DNA of 64,000 nt from a virus, in IMG/VR virus record IMGVR_UViG_3300009702_000016, positions 100,032 through 164,031 of that record. One strand, written 5' to 3'. How positions within the stretch are numbered: the stretch's first letter is position 1; each line of letters begins with the position of its first letter. Both the position numbers and the translations under genes were made by a program. Below are positions 1 to 7,060 of the stretch, piece after piece. Below the pieces are notes generated by a model that worked only from the letters and a program-made list of their open reading frames with translations, did no database searches and was not told the origin of the DNA.

Positions 1-57
1 ATAGCAGTCGAGCAGACGCAAGAGCTTTCCGAGCGCTTGTGGGGAATACGAAAATGA
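1..57 (+). CDS. 3' end of an upstream gene (partial)
   Basis: Frame 1 is open from the left edge of the window and ends at TGA 55-57; the visible tail is IAVEQTQELSERLWGIRK. It shares the ATGA junction with the next gene (ATG at 54), the same tight coupling seen across this window, which supports it as a real coding end. The function cannot be judged from 18 residues. Confidence 0.5.
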   Translation: MAVEQTQELSERLWGIRK

Positions 58-488
58 GCGACCCTGAATCTCCTTTAGAGGATAGCCTATACTCCTTCTC
101 TGTCGAGAGGGATAACCGTAATTTAGCAACTGAGCAGGTTCGGAAGATAAATACCGTCTTACGTAGAGTGCGACGGCTGAACAAGGATTCTCAACGAATG
201 CAACGTGTAGACCCCGGTACTTTGTCCTCCGAACCTAAAGTGGAGGTAAAGGCTTCTTCTATTCCTAACGTAGTGGAAATCCTGCCCCCTTCTCTTGCTC
301 GGCCCGTCAGGCGCCCATCCAGAGAGGATGATGCCACAGAGGATTTCCTAATCCCGGAGCCTACTGACTCCTCCTTTGTTGCTTCCGCCTTTAGAAAAGC
401 GTTTGAGGCACTAGAGAAAGAGGAACTTCAGACAAGAAGAAAGAACGGAGAGGGATCCGCTGTTGTTAAGACTTGGAAGCTCCTGTGA
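54..488 (+). CDS. hypothetical protein, 144 aa
   Basis: Not recognised. The ATG at 54 is chosen over a GTG at 39 because it forms an ATGA overlap with the preceding stop and has a G-rich stretch about 9 bases upstream. The protein is highly charged, with an acidic N-terminus, a basic patch around residues 35-50 (LRRVRRLNKDSQR), a Pro/Arg-rich middle and a Glu/Lys-rich C-terminal helix. No membrane segment or enzymatic motif is visible. It is followed 6 bases later by the next gene, so it is probably co-transcribed with it. The composition suits a small structural or scaffold-associated protein, but that is only a guess. Confidence 0.6.
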   Translation: MSDPESPLEDSLYSFSVERDNRNLATEQVRKINTVLRRVRRLNKDSQRMQRVDPGTLSSEPKVEVKASSIPNVVEILPPSLARPVRRPSREDDATEDFLIPEPTDSSFVASAFRKAFEALEKEELQTRRKNGEGSAVVKTWKLL

Positions 489-494
489 TTCCTA

Positions 495-1436
495 ATGACT
501 AGCCCTAAAGAGATAGTTAGCGACCTCCAGAGTAAGCTCGGGGAGTCGTTGTCTTCCGTTATCAAACCTGGAGGGTCTATAGCGGATCACAACCGAAAAA
601 GAATAATAAAGGCAAATGCCAAATTGCGTAGCTCCCTTATCCCCTATAAGGAAGCACTATCTCTGGTTTCTCATGTGCGTCCAGAGACGAAAGACGACAT
701 TATAAAGGAAATCGCCTATCGAAGGAAGGTACCTCCAAACTACATTGATAAGGCGTACAAGAAGTTTCTCTGGAAGAATGTTCTTGATCGTATTATTCCA
801 TGGTCACGAGCCAAGAACAGGTCAAATGCTGTCATTAAGGAGAAGTCTCAGGGCTCGCTTCTTATATTCAAGATACTGTTCTCTCTGACGACAAGCGCTG
901 TTTCCCGCCTGTTAGACGACTATCCTTCTGCTGCTGCCAAGGAGGAGGAAGAGCCCAGTTCCAAGTCTGCCTATGAGGATGATGACCTAGAGAAGAAGGT
1001 ACATGGGATCGAAAAGGACATCGGTATGCATGGCTCTAAGAGCCCAAAAGAGGCTTCTGTTGAGGATTTTTCCTCCTATGTCTCAAAACACAAATCCGAT
1101 CTTTCTAACCCTGCTGACCTGCTAGAGAAGTACAACAAAGTGATTGCGAATACGCTACGCTTTGCTTCCCCAGAAGCCTTTAGCGTGATCTATCGGTCTT
1201 CCCTCCGTGCGAATACGTTGGCTCTGGTCTTGGCTGAAACGGCAGTAGACGCGAAAAAGGAGTCAGATCCTGTTGTATTTGTGGCGTGCACTGCTATCTA
1301 TCGAACGCTTCAGGTTTCTGGGTCTATCGTGAAGGAGTCCGTTCCCCTTAATAGGAAGCAGAGGAAGGAGCTTAAGGAAGAGTTTAAGATGATTGAGGAA
1401 AATACCAACTTACTAGAGAAGGCAAATGACAACTAA
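495..1436 (+). CDS. hypothetical protein, 313 aa
   Basis: Not recognised. The protein is predicted to be largely helical and is rich in Lys, Glu and Ser. A hydrophobic stretch near residues 120-140 (LLIFKILFSLTTSAVSRLL) is followed by an acidic segment (KEEEEPSS) at about 150. The C-terminal half is regular alpha-helical sequence ending in a Lys/Glu-rich helix. No signal peptide or catalytic motif is seen. It overlaps the next ORF by 11 bases, indicating translational coupling with a beta-rich virion-type protein, so a virion or assembly role is possible. Confidence is in the ORF, not in any function. Confidence 0.7.
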   Translation: MTSPKEIVSDLQSKLGESLSSVIKPGGSIADHNRKRIIKANAKLRSSLIPYKEALSLVSHVRPETKDDIIKEIAYRRKVPPNYIDKAYKKFLWKNVLDRIIPWSRAKNRSNAVIKEKSQGSLLIFKILFSLTTSAVSRLLDDYPSAAAKEEEEPSSKSAYEDDDLEKKVHGIEKDIGMHGSKSPKEASVEDFSSYVSKHKSDLSNPADLLEKYNKVIANTLRFASPEAFSVIYRSSLRANTLALVLAETAVDAKKESDPVVFVACTAIYRTLQVSGSIVKESVPLNRKQRKELKEEFKMIEENTNLLEKANDN

Positions 1437-2544
1437 GCACATGAGCCATGTAGTTACCACGGGTCCTGCCGTTCAGGCTCAGGTTTTATACCATTGGCTG
1501 ACTTACGTAAACTCTTTTATCGTGGTAGAGGCGCACGGCGCAAATTGGACCTCTACGGACTTCTCCGGTTCTACGGGAGCAATCAATAGCTTGACTCCTT
1601 TGTCTTTCTATGACGCGAATCCTGTCTTTGACGCCACTTTCGTCGGAAAGTACATCGCAATAAAGGACGGGACAAATCCTAGGAACAGCACAGTCGCCAA
1701 GATTGCTAACTTTGTGTCCGCCACTGAAATCGTGTTAGAGACGGCCTCTCTGTTTGATACGGATTCGTCTGACCTTTCCTACGTTGTGTTTGATACGGTT
1801 GCTTCCCCTATCTCTACCGGTGATTTCCTGGTACTTCAGACCCCGATTTCTTCAGGACCTCAGTGGCAGATCCGATGTGAGCTTACTGCTACTCCAGAGC
1901 TTAAGTGGACCATGGGATTTCTTGGAGGCTGGAACGTTGGAACAAGTACGTGGGACCTTCCACAGGTCTCTTCTGACTTTTTCTCCTCCCCTACTACCTA
2001 CTATACCTATTGTGTAGCCGATGATGCTGCGGGCTACTTCTACATGTGGACAGACTCGACAAATGTCGGATCTTTGGCACCTAAGAACGCAATGTGGGCT
2101 GGGAATCTCAGTCCTTTTCACTCTCCGGTTGAGCCCGGAGTTCCAAAGGACTTATCTTACTCCGCCATTTTTGGTAGCACTACTTCTTTGACTACTGCCA
2201 ACGTGTCCCGGGATACCTCTGTAGCGAATAACTTCTCCGTGGGAGAGACTGTTGGAGCCTCTGGCTTGGTAATCCCCTTGTACTTTGCACAGAAGGCTTT
2301 ACTTTCGTCGGGCGTAGATACGATGTCTCACGCTATTACTACTAACCCAAGATCTGGCCAGATTGATGACTACGACGCCATCTGTTTCTCTCCTCCTCCT
2401 GACTTAGGTTGGCGAGGAAGAGTTCTTGGGGTTCGACTTTTGAACGATAACGTAGCAAACCGTACCCCGATCAACTCCAATGATACCTACGTTGTTGGCG
2501 GTGGGATCGGCGCTTCGTGGAACGGTAAGGCTCCCAATCCGTGA
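1426..2544 (+). CDS. beta-rich putative virion protein, 372 aa
   Basis: Not assigned to a family. The sequence is rich in Ser, Thr, Gly, aromatic residues and short beta-type segments, with almost no long charged helices, as is typical of phage tail or baseplate components. It starts at ATG 1426 inside the end of the previous gene; a second in-frame ATG lies at 1441. It ends with a GTGA overlap into the next gene. The N-terminal stretch VLYHWLTYVNSFIVVEAHG and the aromatic-rich centre give no motif I can name. The role as a structural protein is inferred from composition and from similar neighbours downstream. Confidence 0.7.
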   Translation: MTTKHMSHVVTTGPAVQAQVLYHWLTYVNSFIVVEAHGANWTSTDFSGSTGAINSLTPLSFYDANPVFDATFVGKYIAIKDGTNPRNSTVAKIANFVSATEIVLETASLFDTDSSDLSYVVFDTVASPISTGDFLVLQTPISSGPQWQIRCELTATPELKWTMGFLGGWNVGTSTWDLPQVSSDFFSSPTTYYTYCVADDAAGYFYMWTDSTNVGSLAPKNAMWAGNLSPFHSPVEPGVPKDLSYSAIFGSTTSLTTANVSRDTSVANNFSVGETVGASGLVIPLYFAQKALLSSGVDTMSHAITTNPRSGQIDDYDAICFSPPPDLGWRGRVLGVRLLNDNVANRTPINSNDTYVVGGGIGASWNGKAPNP

Positions 2545-2930
2545 CCGATAAACTACCAGAGTTGCAGTTTCTTTCTAGTTCTTCTCCTTTTAGGGCGGAC
2601 CCCTCCTCTTTCTCTGCCCTTTTTTCAGTATTCAATCGAGCAAAGAAGGAGCGCGCACGGCAGTTTACAGCCGCCTCCAACTCGGTTTCGACCATGGTGG
2701 ACAATCCTCCTTCCTCTTACCTTGGGGGAAAGCTGGACGACTACTTTCGTGACGTGATCTTGGGCTCAGTTCCCGAGACGTCATGGTATGATGACGTTTT
2801 TTGGTGCTGTTTTCTGTGTTTGGCAGCAGGCACTGACATCGAGGAGTGCTATCTAGGAGGACCCCTGCACTGTCTTGTGTACGAGGTTTACGATGACTTC
2901 GATCCCAGGGACGTAGCCTCCGATGACTAG
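2541..2930 (+). CDS. hypothetical protein, 129 aa
   Basis: Not recognised. The start is GTG 2541, overlapping the previous TGA (GTGA). The N-terminal third is Ser/Phe-rich with a basic patch (NRAKKERARQF). The C-terminal part is acidic and contains four Cys residues in a hydrophobic stretch (VFWCCFLCLAAGTDIEECYL) and an acidic tail with repeated Asp. It overlaps the next gene by 8 bases. The Cys cluster could bind metal, but the spacing matches no motif I know. Confidence 0.6.
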   Translation: MTDKLPELQFLSSSSPFRADPSSFSALFSVFNRAKKERARQFTAASNSVSTMVDNPPSSYLGGKLDDYFRDVILGSVPETSWYDDVFWCCFLCLAAGTDIEECYLGGPLHCLVYEVYDDFDPRDVASDD

Positions 2931-3486
2931 TTTTTCCTCATCCTTTGGTGCCTCTTCCTCCTATATTGGGTCTGGAACTGCACTAGACTCCTCGTTTTTC
3001 GCGCATTGGCCTCCTGAGGCTGGCTGCATTGGTTTGTCCTTGTCTGGTGTGGGTGGGGGAGTTTCTTCCATCAGCGCTGCCGTTACTGACGTCGCTCGTC
3101 AGTTCATGGCCAGGTCCATTACAGATGGAACCTCCTTTCAGATCACCCATTATGCAGTAGGAACGTCGGGGTATGATGTCTCAAATCCGGTATCTGCTCT
3201 TCTCGTAGACCCAACTTCTACCTCTTTGATGTCTGAAGTCTACCGGAAGCCTATCGATTTAGTGGAAACTGCTACATTGGACGCAACAGCTAAGAGTTTT
3301 GTTGCCCGTATCGGTCGAACGGACTTGGCGGCAGGTATAGGTGAGATTGCGCTATTCGCTACGATTCTAGACAGTCCATTCATATCTGAGATAGGCACGC
3401 AGTTTATGTATGCAGTGGCACATCAGCCACTAAACACGAAGACATTGCATCACGTTGTTTCGTATCGGATAATTGTGGCGCTGTAA
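2923..3486 (+). CDS. Ser/Gly-rich putative virion protein, 187 aa
   Basis: Not assigned. The first 50 residues are Ser/Gly-rich (GVGGGVSSISAAV), followed by a compact beta-type domain that ends in regular short strands (VVSYRIIVAL). The phrases ISDG.SFQITHYAVGTSGYD and IGEIALFATIL resemble tail or baseplate proteins in which an N-terminal attachment domain sets copy and position, but this is similarity of style rather than a named family. It starts 8 bases inside the upstream ORF and is followed after 13 bases by a beta-propeller-like protein, consistent with a virion-protein operon. Confidence 0.6.
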   Translation: MTSFSSSFGASSSYIGSGTALDSSFFAHWPPEAGCIGLSLSGVGGGVSSISAAVTDVARQFMARSITDGTSFQITHYAVGTSGYDVSNPVSALLVDPTSTSLMSEVYRKPIDLVETATLDATAKSFVARIGRTDLAAGIGEIALFATILDSPFISEIGTQFMYAVAHQPLNTKTLHHVVSYRIIVAL

Positions 3487-3499
3487 CGAGGATAAATTG

Positions 3500-5059
3500 A
3501 TGGCCCTGTTCGAAAACTTCAAGAAGCTACTACAGCTAGTGCTGTCTAACTCGCAGACAGTGGGACAGAACGCCGTTCTTTCGGATGCCGCCTACTCTCA
3601 GGAGTTATCTGACCACATCGAAGCGCTCACCTCTGACCAGAATCTACATCTCAATACAACGAATGTGGAATTAGCGTCTGGGCTTCTCGTTTCCGACGCA
3701 AACAAGCGAGAGATTCGCTTTGAGCCGAAGGGATCAGGCAAGATTGTCCAGGGTTTCTTAGAGGCTAACATCTCCGACGTTAGGAAGATCTGGCAGCGTT
3801 CGGATGACTCCTTAGGCACAGCGACCACAGTTCCTTACGGTACCCTATCAGACGGAAGGCGTTACTACGTCGCTGATGCGGGATCCGGGGTGCTGTACCT
3901 GAACGAATACGGTCAGGTGACAGGCGCCGTTCCCGGATTTGGTGACACTGTGACAGGATATGGTACTCCTGTCTCCTGCCTAACCTTCGACATCTTAGGA
4001 GTGGAGTACGTCGCCGTTCTTGCGGCGGAGCACTACCTGAGAGTCTATCTATCCTCAGACTTTTCCTTGGTAGCAACCTTTGGTACGCCAAATACCATAG
4101 GTTTACCAAACGCCTCACTGTTGGATACGCCTACAGACATGGCTTTTGACGAGGGAACCTCCACCTTGTATGTATCCTGCTCAGGTGCTGCGGGTCCCAG
4201 CATTCCGGCAGGAGCTACGGGCTCTGGGATCGTGTTTTCTCTTGATCTGTCCTCTCTTCCCGCCATTACCTTCGGTTCCTACTTGGCTTTGGACAACGGA
4301 GGAGCCCTTACCCAGGGTCAGGTTGTTCTCCCTTCGGGCCTGTTCTTCGACACTTCTGATAATGCGTTGTGGGTACTAACGGGAGACTCCTCGAATCCTT
4401 CTCTTCCCTTTGAGGTTGGTGGACTTAGTGTCACTGGACTCCTAAGTGACGGTTACCTTAAGGGGTACATCGAGTTTAGAGGAACTGGGTTTTCTACGGT
4501 TGCCGCTTCCAAGATCCATATTGACATTGATAGAAGGCGCTTGTACTTGACGAATAGCCCGAGTGTTGAAGTGTTCGATCTGGTCACCATGAAGCACTTG
4601 TACACCTTTGGTAGGTACGGGAGTGACGAGAGCGCTCTTACTACGTCCGCTGGTGCCTTCTACCCCACCACAGGACAGGTGGCCGCCGTTGGTTCTGACA
4701 TCTTGGCTGTGGATGGCATCACTCTCAACTTTGCTCTGTTCTACGACGCCACAAACAACCGGATTGTTCGGGTGGGTGAGAGCCTTTACGAGGGGTCAAA
4801 CGTGGTTTCGTTCTTGGGCGAGACTTTTACTGTTCCTCTCAGCCTTCACGGGTACTTGGTGAAGGGAACATTGTCTTCTGACAGGGTCCAAGTAGAGTAT
4901 CGAACCTCATCTACTGGAACATGGCAGCTCCTAAGCCAGACCGATAGTGTTCCCTCCTCTACTTACTTCCAGTTTAGACTGCAGGTTGTGGCCGACCTTT
5001 CTGACGTCATTCAGAATCGCTCTATCCAGGAGATTTTGGTTATCGGGGAGCAGGAATAA
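3500..5059 (+). CDS. beta-propeller-like (NHL-type) virion protein, 519 aa
   Basis: The start is ATG 3500, preceded by GAGG at 3487-3490; a longer reading from TTG 3473 is unlikely. After an N-terminal helix (ALFENFKKLLQLVL) the protein shows repeated blades with motifs such as YVADAGSGVLYLN, LRVYLSSDFSLVATFG, MAFDEGTSTLYVSCS and LYLTNSPSVEVFDL, which resemble NHL or SMP-30 type propeller blades (about 40-50 residue spacing). The C-terminal about 100 residues (VSFLGETFTVPLSLHGYL onward) look like a beta-sandwich. This suggests a carbohydrate- or ligand-binding tail or fibre protein. The propeller reading comes from sequence pattern; the binding role is inference. The stop overlaps the next start by one base (TAATG). 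Confidence 0.65.
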   Translation: MALFENFKKLLQLVLSNSQTVGQNAVLSDAAYSQELSDHIEALTSDQNLHLNTTNVELASGLLVSDANKREIRFEPKGSGKIVQGFLEANISDVRKIWQRSDDSLGTATTVPYGTLSDGRRYYVADAGSGVLYLNEYGQVTGAVPGFGDTVTGYGTPVSCLTFDILGVEYVAVLAAEHYLRVYLSSDFSLVATFGTPNTIGLPNASLLDTPTDMAFDEGTSTLYVSCSGAAGPSIPAGATGSGIVFSLDLSSLPAITFGSYLALDNGGALTQGQVVLPSGLFFDTSDNALWVLTGDSSNPSLPFEVGGLSVTGLLSDGYLKGYIEFRGTGFSTVAASKIHIDIDRRRLYLTNSPSVEVFDLVTMKHLYTFGRYGSDESALTTSAGAFYPTTGQVAAVGSDILAVDGITLNFALFYDATNNRIVRVGESLYEGSNVVSFLGETFTVPLSLHGYLVKGTLSSDRVQVEYRTSSTGTWQLLSQTDSVPSSTYFQFRLQVVADLSDVIQNRSIQEILVIGEQE

Positions 5060-5319
5060 TGGCTGCTCCTAGAGGTGCTTCACTCTCTACGATGGTTACA
5101 GACACTACAGTCTCCAAGACCGCTGCTGTAGTTCTTGAGACGTTCGATTCCTTATCTGATCCTTGTGCCTTTCTCCAGGATCAGCTTCTTGACCAGATTC
5201 TTTTGGAGCTTGGTGCTCCTTCTGGATCTAGTTTGTCTTGTTCAGTAGACTCCGTATCTATACTGGACAATGCTCGTCGGCAATATCGCTGGACAGTGAG
5301 CACAACTTGGATGGAGTGA
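5059..5319 (+). CDS. hypothetical protein, 86 aa
   Basis: Not recognised. The start ATG 5059 overlaps the preceding TAA by one base. The protein is Ser/Leu/Val-rich with a central helical segment (DPCAFLQDQLLDQILLELG) and a C-terminus rich in Ser and aromatic residues (RRQYRWTVSTTWME). There is no membrane helix or catalytic motif. It sits between a propeller-like virion protein and a membrane protein and ends 4 bases before the next ATG. Confidence 0.6.
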   Translation: MAAPRGASLSTMVTDTTVSKTAAVVLETFDSLSDPCAFLQDQLLDQILLELGAPSGSSLSCSVDSVSILDNARRQYRWTVSTTWME

Positions 5320-5323
5320 TCTC

Positions 5324-5716
5324 ATGGAAGACTTCTTTAGTATGATCAGTAGCTATGTTCTACCCCACTGGCCCTTTCTAACTGTTGGTGTAGTTTTCGC
5401 TGTCATCGGTCAATTTACGAGTCGTAAGGTGTTCACTCGTGAACGTGCGTATAGGAAGACTGAAAAGAAGCTCGTCCAGAGCTTTTGGTGGTGGGGAAGA
5501 GAAACTCTTTCGCTCCATCCCCTCGTTATAGGCGCTGTAGTCGGTCTCATGTGGCACAATCCAGAGTCCGCCTCCCCGGCCTGGCCTTTTGCTGCTTCCG
5601 TAGCCTATTTTGCGGGTGCAGGTGCCGCTTCTTTGTTCGCTTGGTCCCTTCTTCGTGGGTACCTTAAGAAAAAGGGAGTGGATCTTACGCTTCCAGGTGA
5701 CGAATCTGCTGAGTGA
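5324..5716 (+). CDS. membrane protein, 130 aa (holin candidate)
   Basis: Three hydrophobic segments are visible: about residues 13-31 (VLPHWPFLTVGVVFAVIG), 62-77 (HPLVIGAVVGLMW) and 86-110 (AASVAYFAGAGAASLFAW), separated by a basic loop (RKVFTRERAYRKTEKK) and followed by a short charged tail. Small size, three membrane helices and charged termini fit class I holin-like proteins, but holins share no reliable motif and other phage membrane proteins look the same. The two following genes are an acidic soluble protein and a signal-peptide protein with a C-terminal anchor, so a lysis cassette is possible but unproven. The end forms TGATG with the next start. Confidence 0.55.
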   Translation: MEDFFSMISSYVLPHWPFLTVGVVFAVIGQFTSRKVFTRERAYRKTEKKLVQSFWWWGRETLSLHPLVIGAVVGLMWHNPESASPAWPFAASVAYFAGAGAASLFAWSLLRGYLKKKGVDLTLPGDESAE

Positions 5717-6099
5717 TGCTTCTGCTCTCCAAGAAATTAGCGCGTACGGCTGGCCTTGCTTTAGATCGAGGCCAGCCTGAGCTGTTTAAGCGAATTCGTC
5801 GTGCCGCTATTCTTTTAGCTGAGAATGAGAGAGACGACTACTTCGACACGGATTCTGATCTCAACGATACTATCAAGCAAGAGAGATCAGAGGAGCCTCC
5901 TCCCGAGGAAATACCAGGTACTGAAGATCCTGATGGGCTTGGAGACGAAGAAGAGGAAGACGAAATAGACGAAGAGGAAGCGGAAGATAAGAAAGGGGAC
6001 TACGGAGCGTTTCCAGTAGGAGCTGTTGGAGTTAAGGAGAGGAGAAGAGGACCCCAGCCTTGGGGAGTAAGTACGAAACCTAAGTGGTGGAAACCATGA
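5716..6099 (+). CDS. acidic hypothetical protein, 127 aa
   Basis: Not recognised. The ATG at 5716 overlaps the previous TGA (TGATG); an in-frame GTG at 5713 is the alternative. The N-terminal 40 residues are a basic helical region (LLSKKLARTAGLALDRGQPELFKRIRRAAIL). The middle (about 45-105) is extremely acidic, with Glu/Asp runs, and the C-terminus is basic and Trp/Pro-rich (RRRGPQPWGVSTKPKWW). A basic head with an acidic linker resembles several other unknown proteins in this window (40675, 47758). It shares ATGA with the next gene. Confidence 0.6.
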   Translation: MLLLSKKLARTAGLALDRGQPELFKRIRRAAILLAENERDDYFDTDSDLNDTIKQERSEEPPPEEIPGTEDPDGLGDEEEEDEIDEEEAEDKKGDYGAFPVGAVGVKERRRGPQPWGVSTKPKWWKP

Positions 6100-6515
6100 A
6101 GTGCCTTCTTTTCATTCTGTCCCTTCTTTTGGTTTCCTCGACCGCTTATGCACAGGAGGAATCCTCGAACTCTACTACCTCGGATACTTCCGTTCCCCAG
6201 CTTTCTGTTCCACTTCTTCAAGGGACTCCCGCTCCTTTCTCTGGCCTCTTGATTACAGAAGGTCACGCAACTCAGTGTATTGAGGATGCTGCGGCTGTTT
6301 CTAGGCTCCGGGTAGAGACGTCCGTGAGAACTCGGCAGTTGTCACTTTCTACACACCTTTATGAGGCATTCATAGAGGATCAGCGAGAAAGAATAAGAGG
6401 ATTGATTCAAACGAGTTGGTGGGATCGTAATGGCAATGTATTTATGCTTGGCGTTGGGCTTGTACTTGGCGTTGTAGGAAGTGCCTTGCTCGTGGGTTTG
6501 GCAAACAACAACTAA
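6096..6515 (+). CDS. secreted/membrane-anchored small protein, 139 aa
   Basis: The ATG at 6096 overlaps the upstream stop (ATGA) and gives a clean signal peptide: MKCLLFILSLLLVSSTAYAQ with likely cleavage after AYA. The mature part is Ser/Thr/Pro-rich, then helical and charged (about residues 65-115). A C-terminal hydrophobic segment follows (VFMLGVGLVLGVVGSALLVGLA), so the protein is probably exported and anchored by its C-terminus with a short tail. An exported helical domain next to a holin-like gene could suit a spanin or other lysis accessory, but no spanin motif is evident. Confidence 0.6.
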   Translation: MKCLLFILSLLLVSSTAYAQEESSNSTTSDTSVPQLSVPLLQGTPAPFSGLLITEGHATQCIEDAAAVSRLRVETSVRTRQLSLSTHLYEAFIEDQRERIRGLIQTSWWDRNGNVFMLGVGLVLGVVGSALLVGLANNN

Positions 6516-6532
6516 GATTTCGAGGTAGGTAG

Positions 6533-6745
6533 ATGGCTGTATTTAGGTACATCGGTAACAATGGGCTCTATGACCAGGCAGGGACGTTTTCGGTTTCAGC
6601 CTCAGACACTGCAGGAGTGACGCAGACGTATTCCTTCGCTCCTAACGTAGACTTCACCGTAGCTACGGATGACGCGATCATTGCTGCCCTAGAATACCAT
6701 ATCGACCCGTTTTCCAAAGAACTTGATTTCCTGAGGATTTCGTAA
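6533..6745 (+). CDS. small protein with MAxFRxIG-type start, 70 aa
   Basis: Not assigned. The ATG at 6533 is preceded by GAGGTAGG. The N-terminus MAVFRYIGNNGLYDQAGTF resembles the first residues of the two giant repeat proteins downstream (MADFRLIGQN at 7061 and MASLRIVGID at 9777). The protein is otherwise short and beta-like and ends in FLRIS. The shared start suggests a common docking element or a shortened paralogue. The next gene begins on the last base of the stop (TAATG). Confidence 0.55.
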   Translation: MAVFRYIGNNGLYDQAGTFSVSASDTAGVTQTYSFAPNVDFTVATDDAIIAALEYHIDPFSKELDFLRIS

Positions 6746-7047
6746 TGACCTACCTTTTGTATCATGGGTCAAGCTTGGCGCTTAAGATTCCTACGAATGA
6801 TGGCGGGTCTCCCTCTCCAGCATCTGGCGGGTCGCCTGACGTTCAAAACTTTTTGGTGTGGGATAACATTCCAGTTGCCGGTGACATTGTTATCGGGCTA
6901 GATGAAGTAGCCTACCCCTATGCGTATAACTACGCGATTTCAAAGACTAAAACAGATGGAACTCCGTTGTGGACGACCACAGCTGGCCCCGCTACCGCTG
7001 CTGCTCCCGCACTTCACACTCCTATCATTTCTTCGGCTACTCTCTAG
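6745..7047 (+). CDS. hypothetical Gly/Pro/Ala-rich protein, 100 aa
   Basis: Not recognised. It begins with TAATG coupling to the preceding gene. The N-terminus (MTYLLYHGSSLALKIP) is followed by a Gly/Ser/Pro linker and a segment with aromatic residues (VAYPYAYNYAISKTKTDG). The C-terminus is Ala/Thr/Pro-rich. There is no membrane helix. It lies directly before the first giant repeat protein and is probably part of the same transcript. Confidence 0.5.
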   Translation: MTYLLYHGSSLALKIPTNDGGSPSPASGGSPDVQNFLVWDNIPVAGDIVIGLDEVAYPYAYNYAISKTKTDGTPLWTTTAGPATAAAPALHTPIISSATL

Positions 7048-7060
7048 AGGTTAATACACC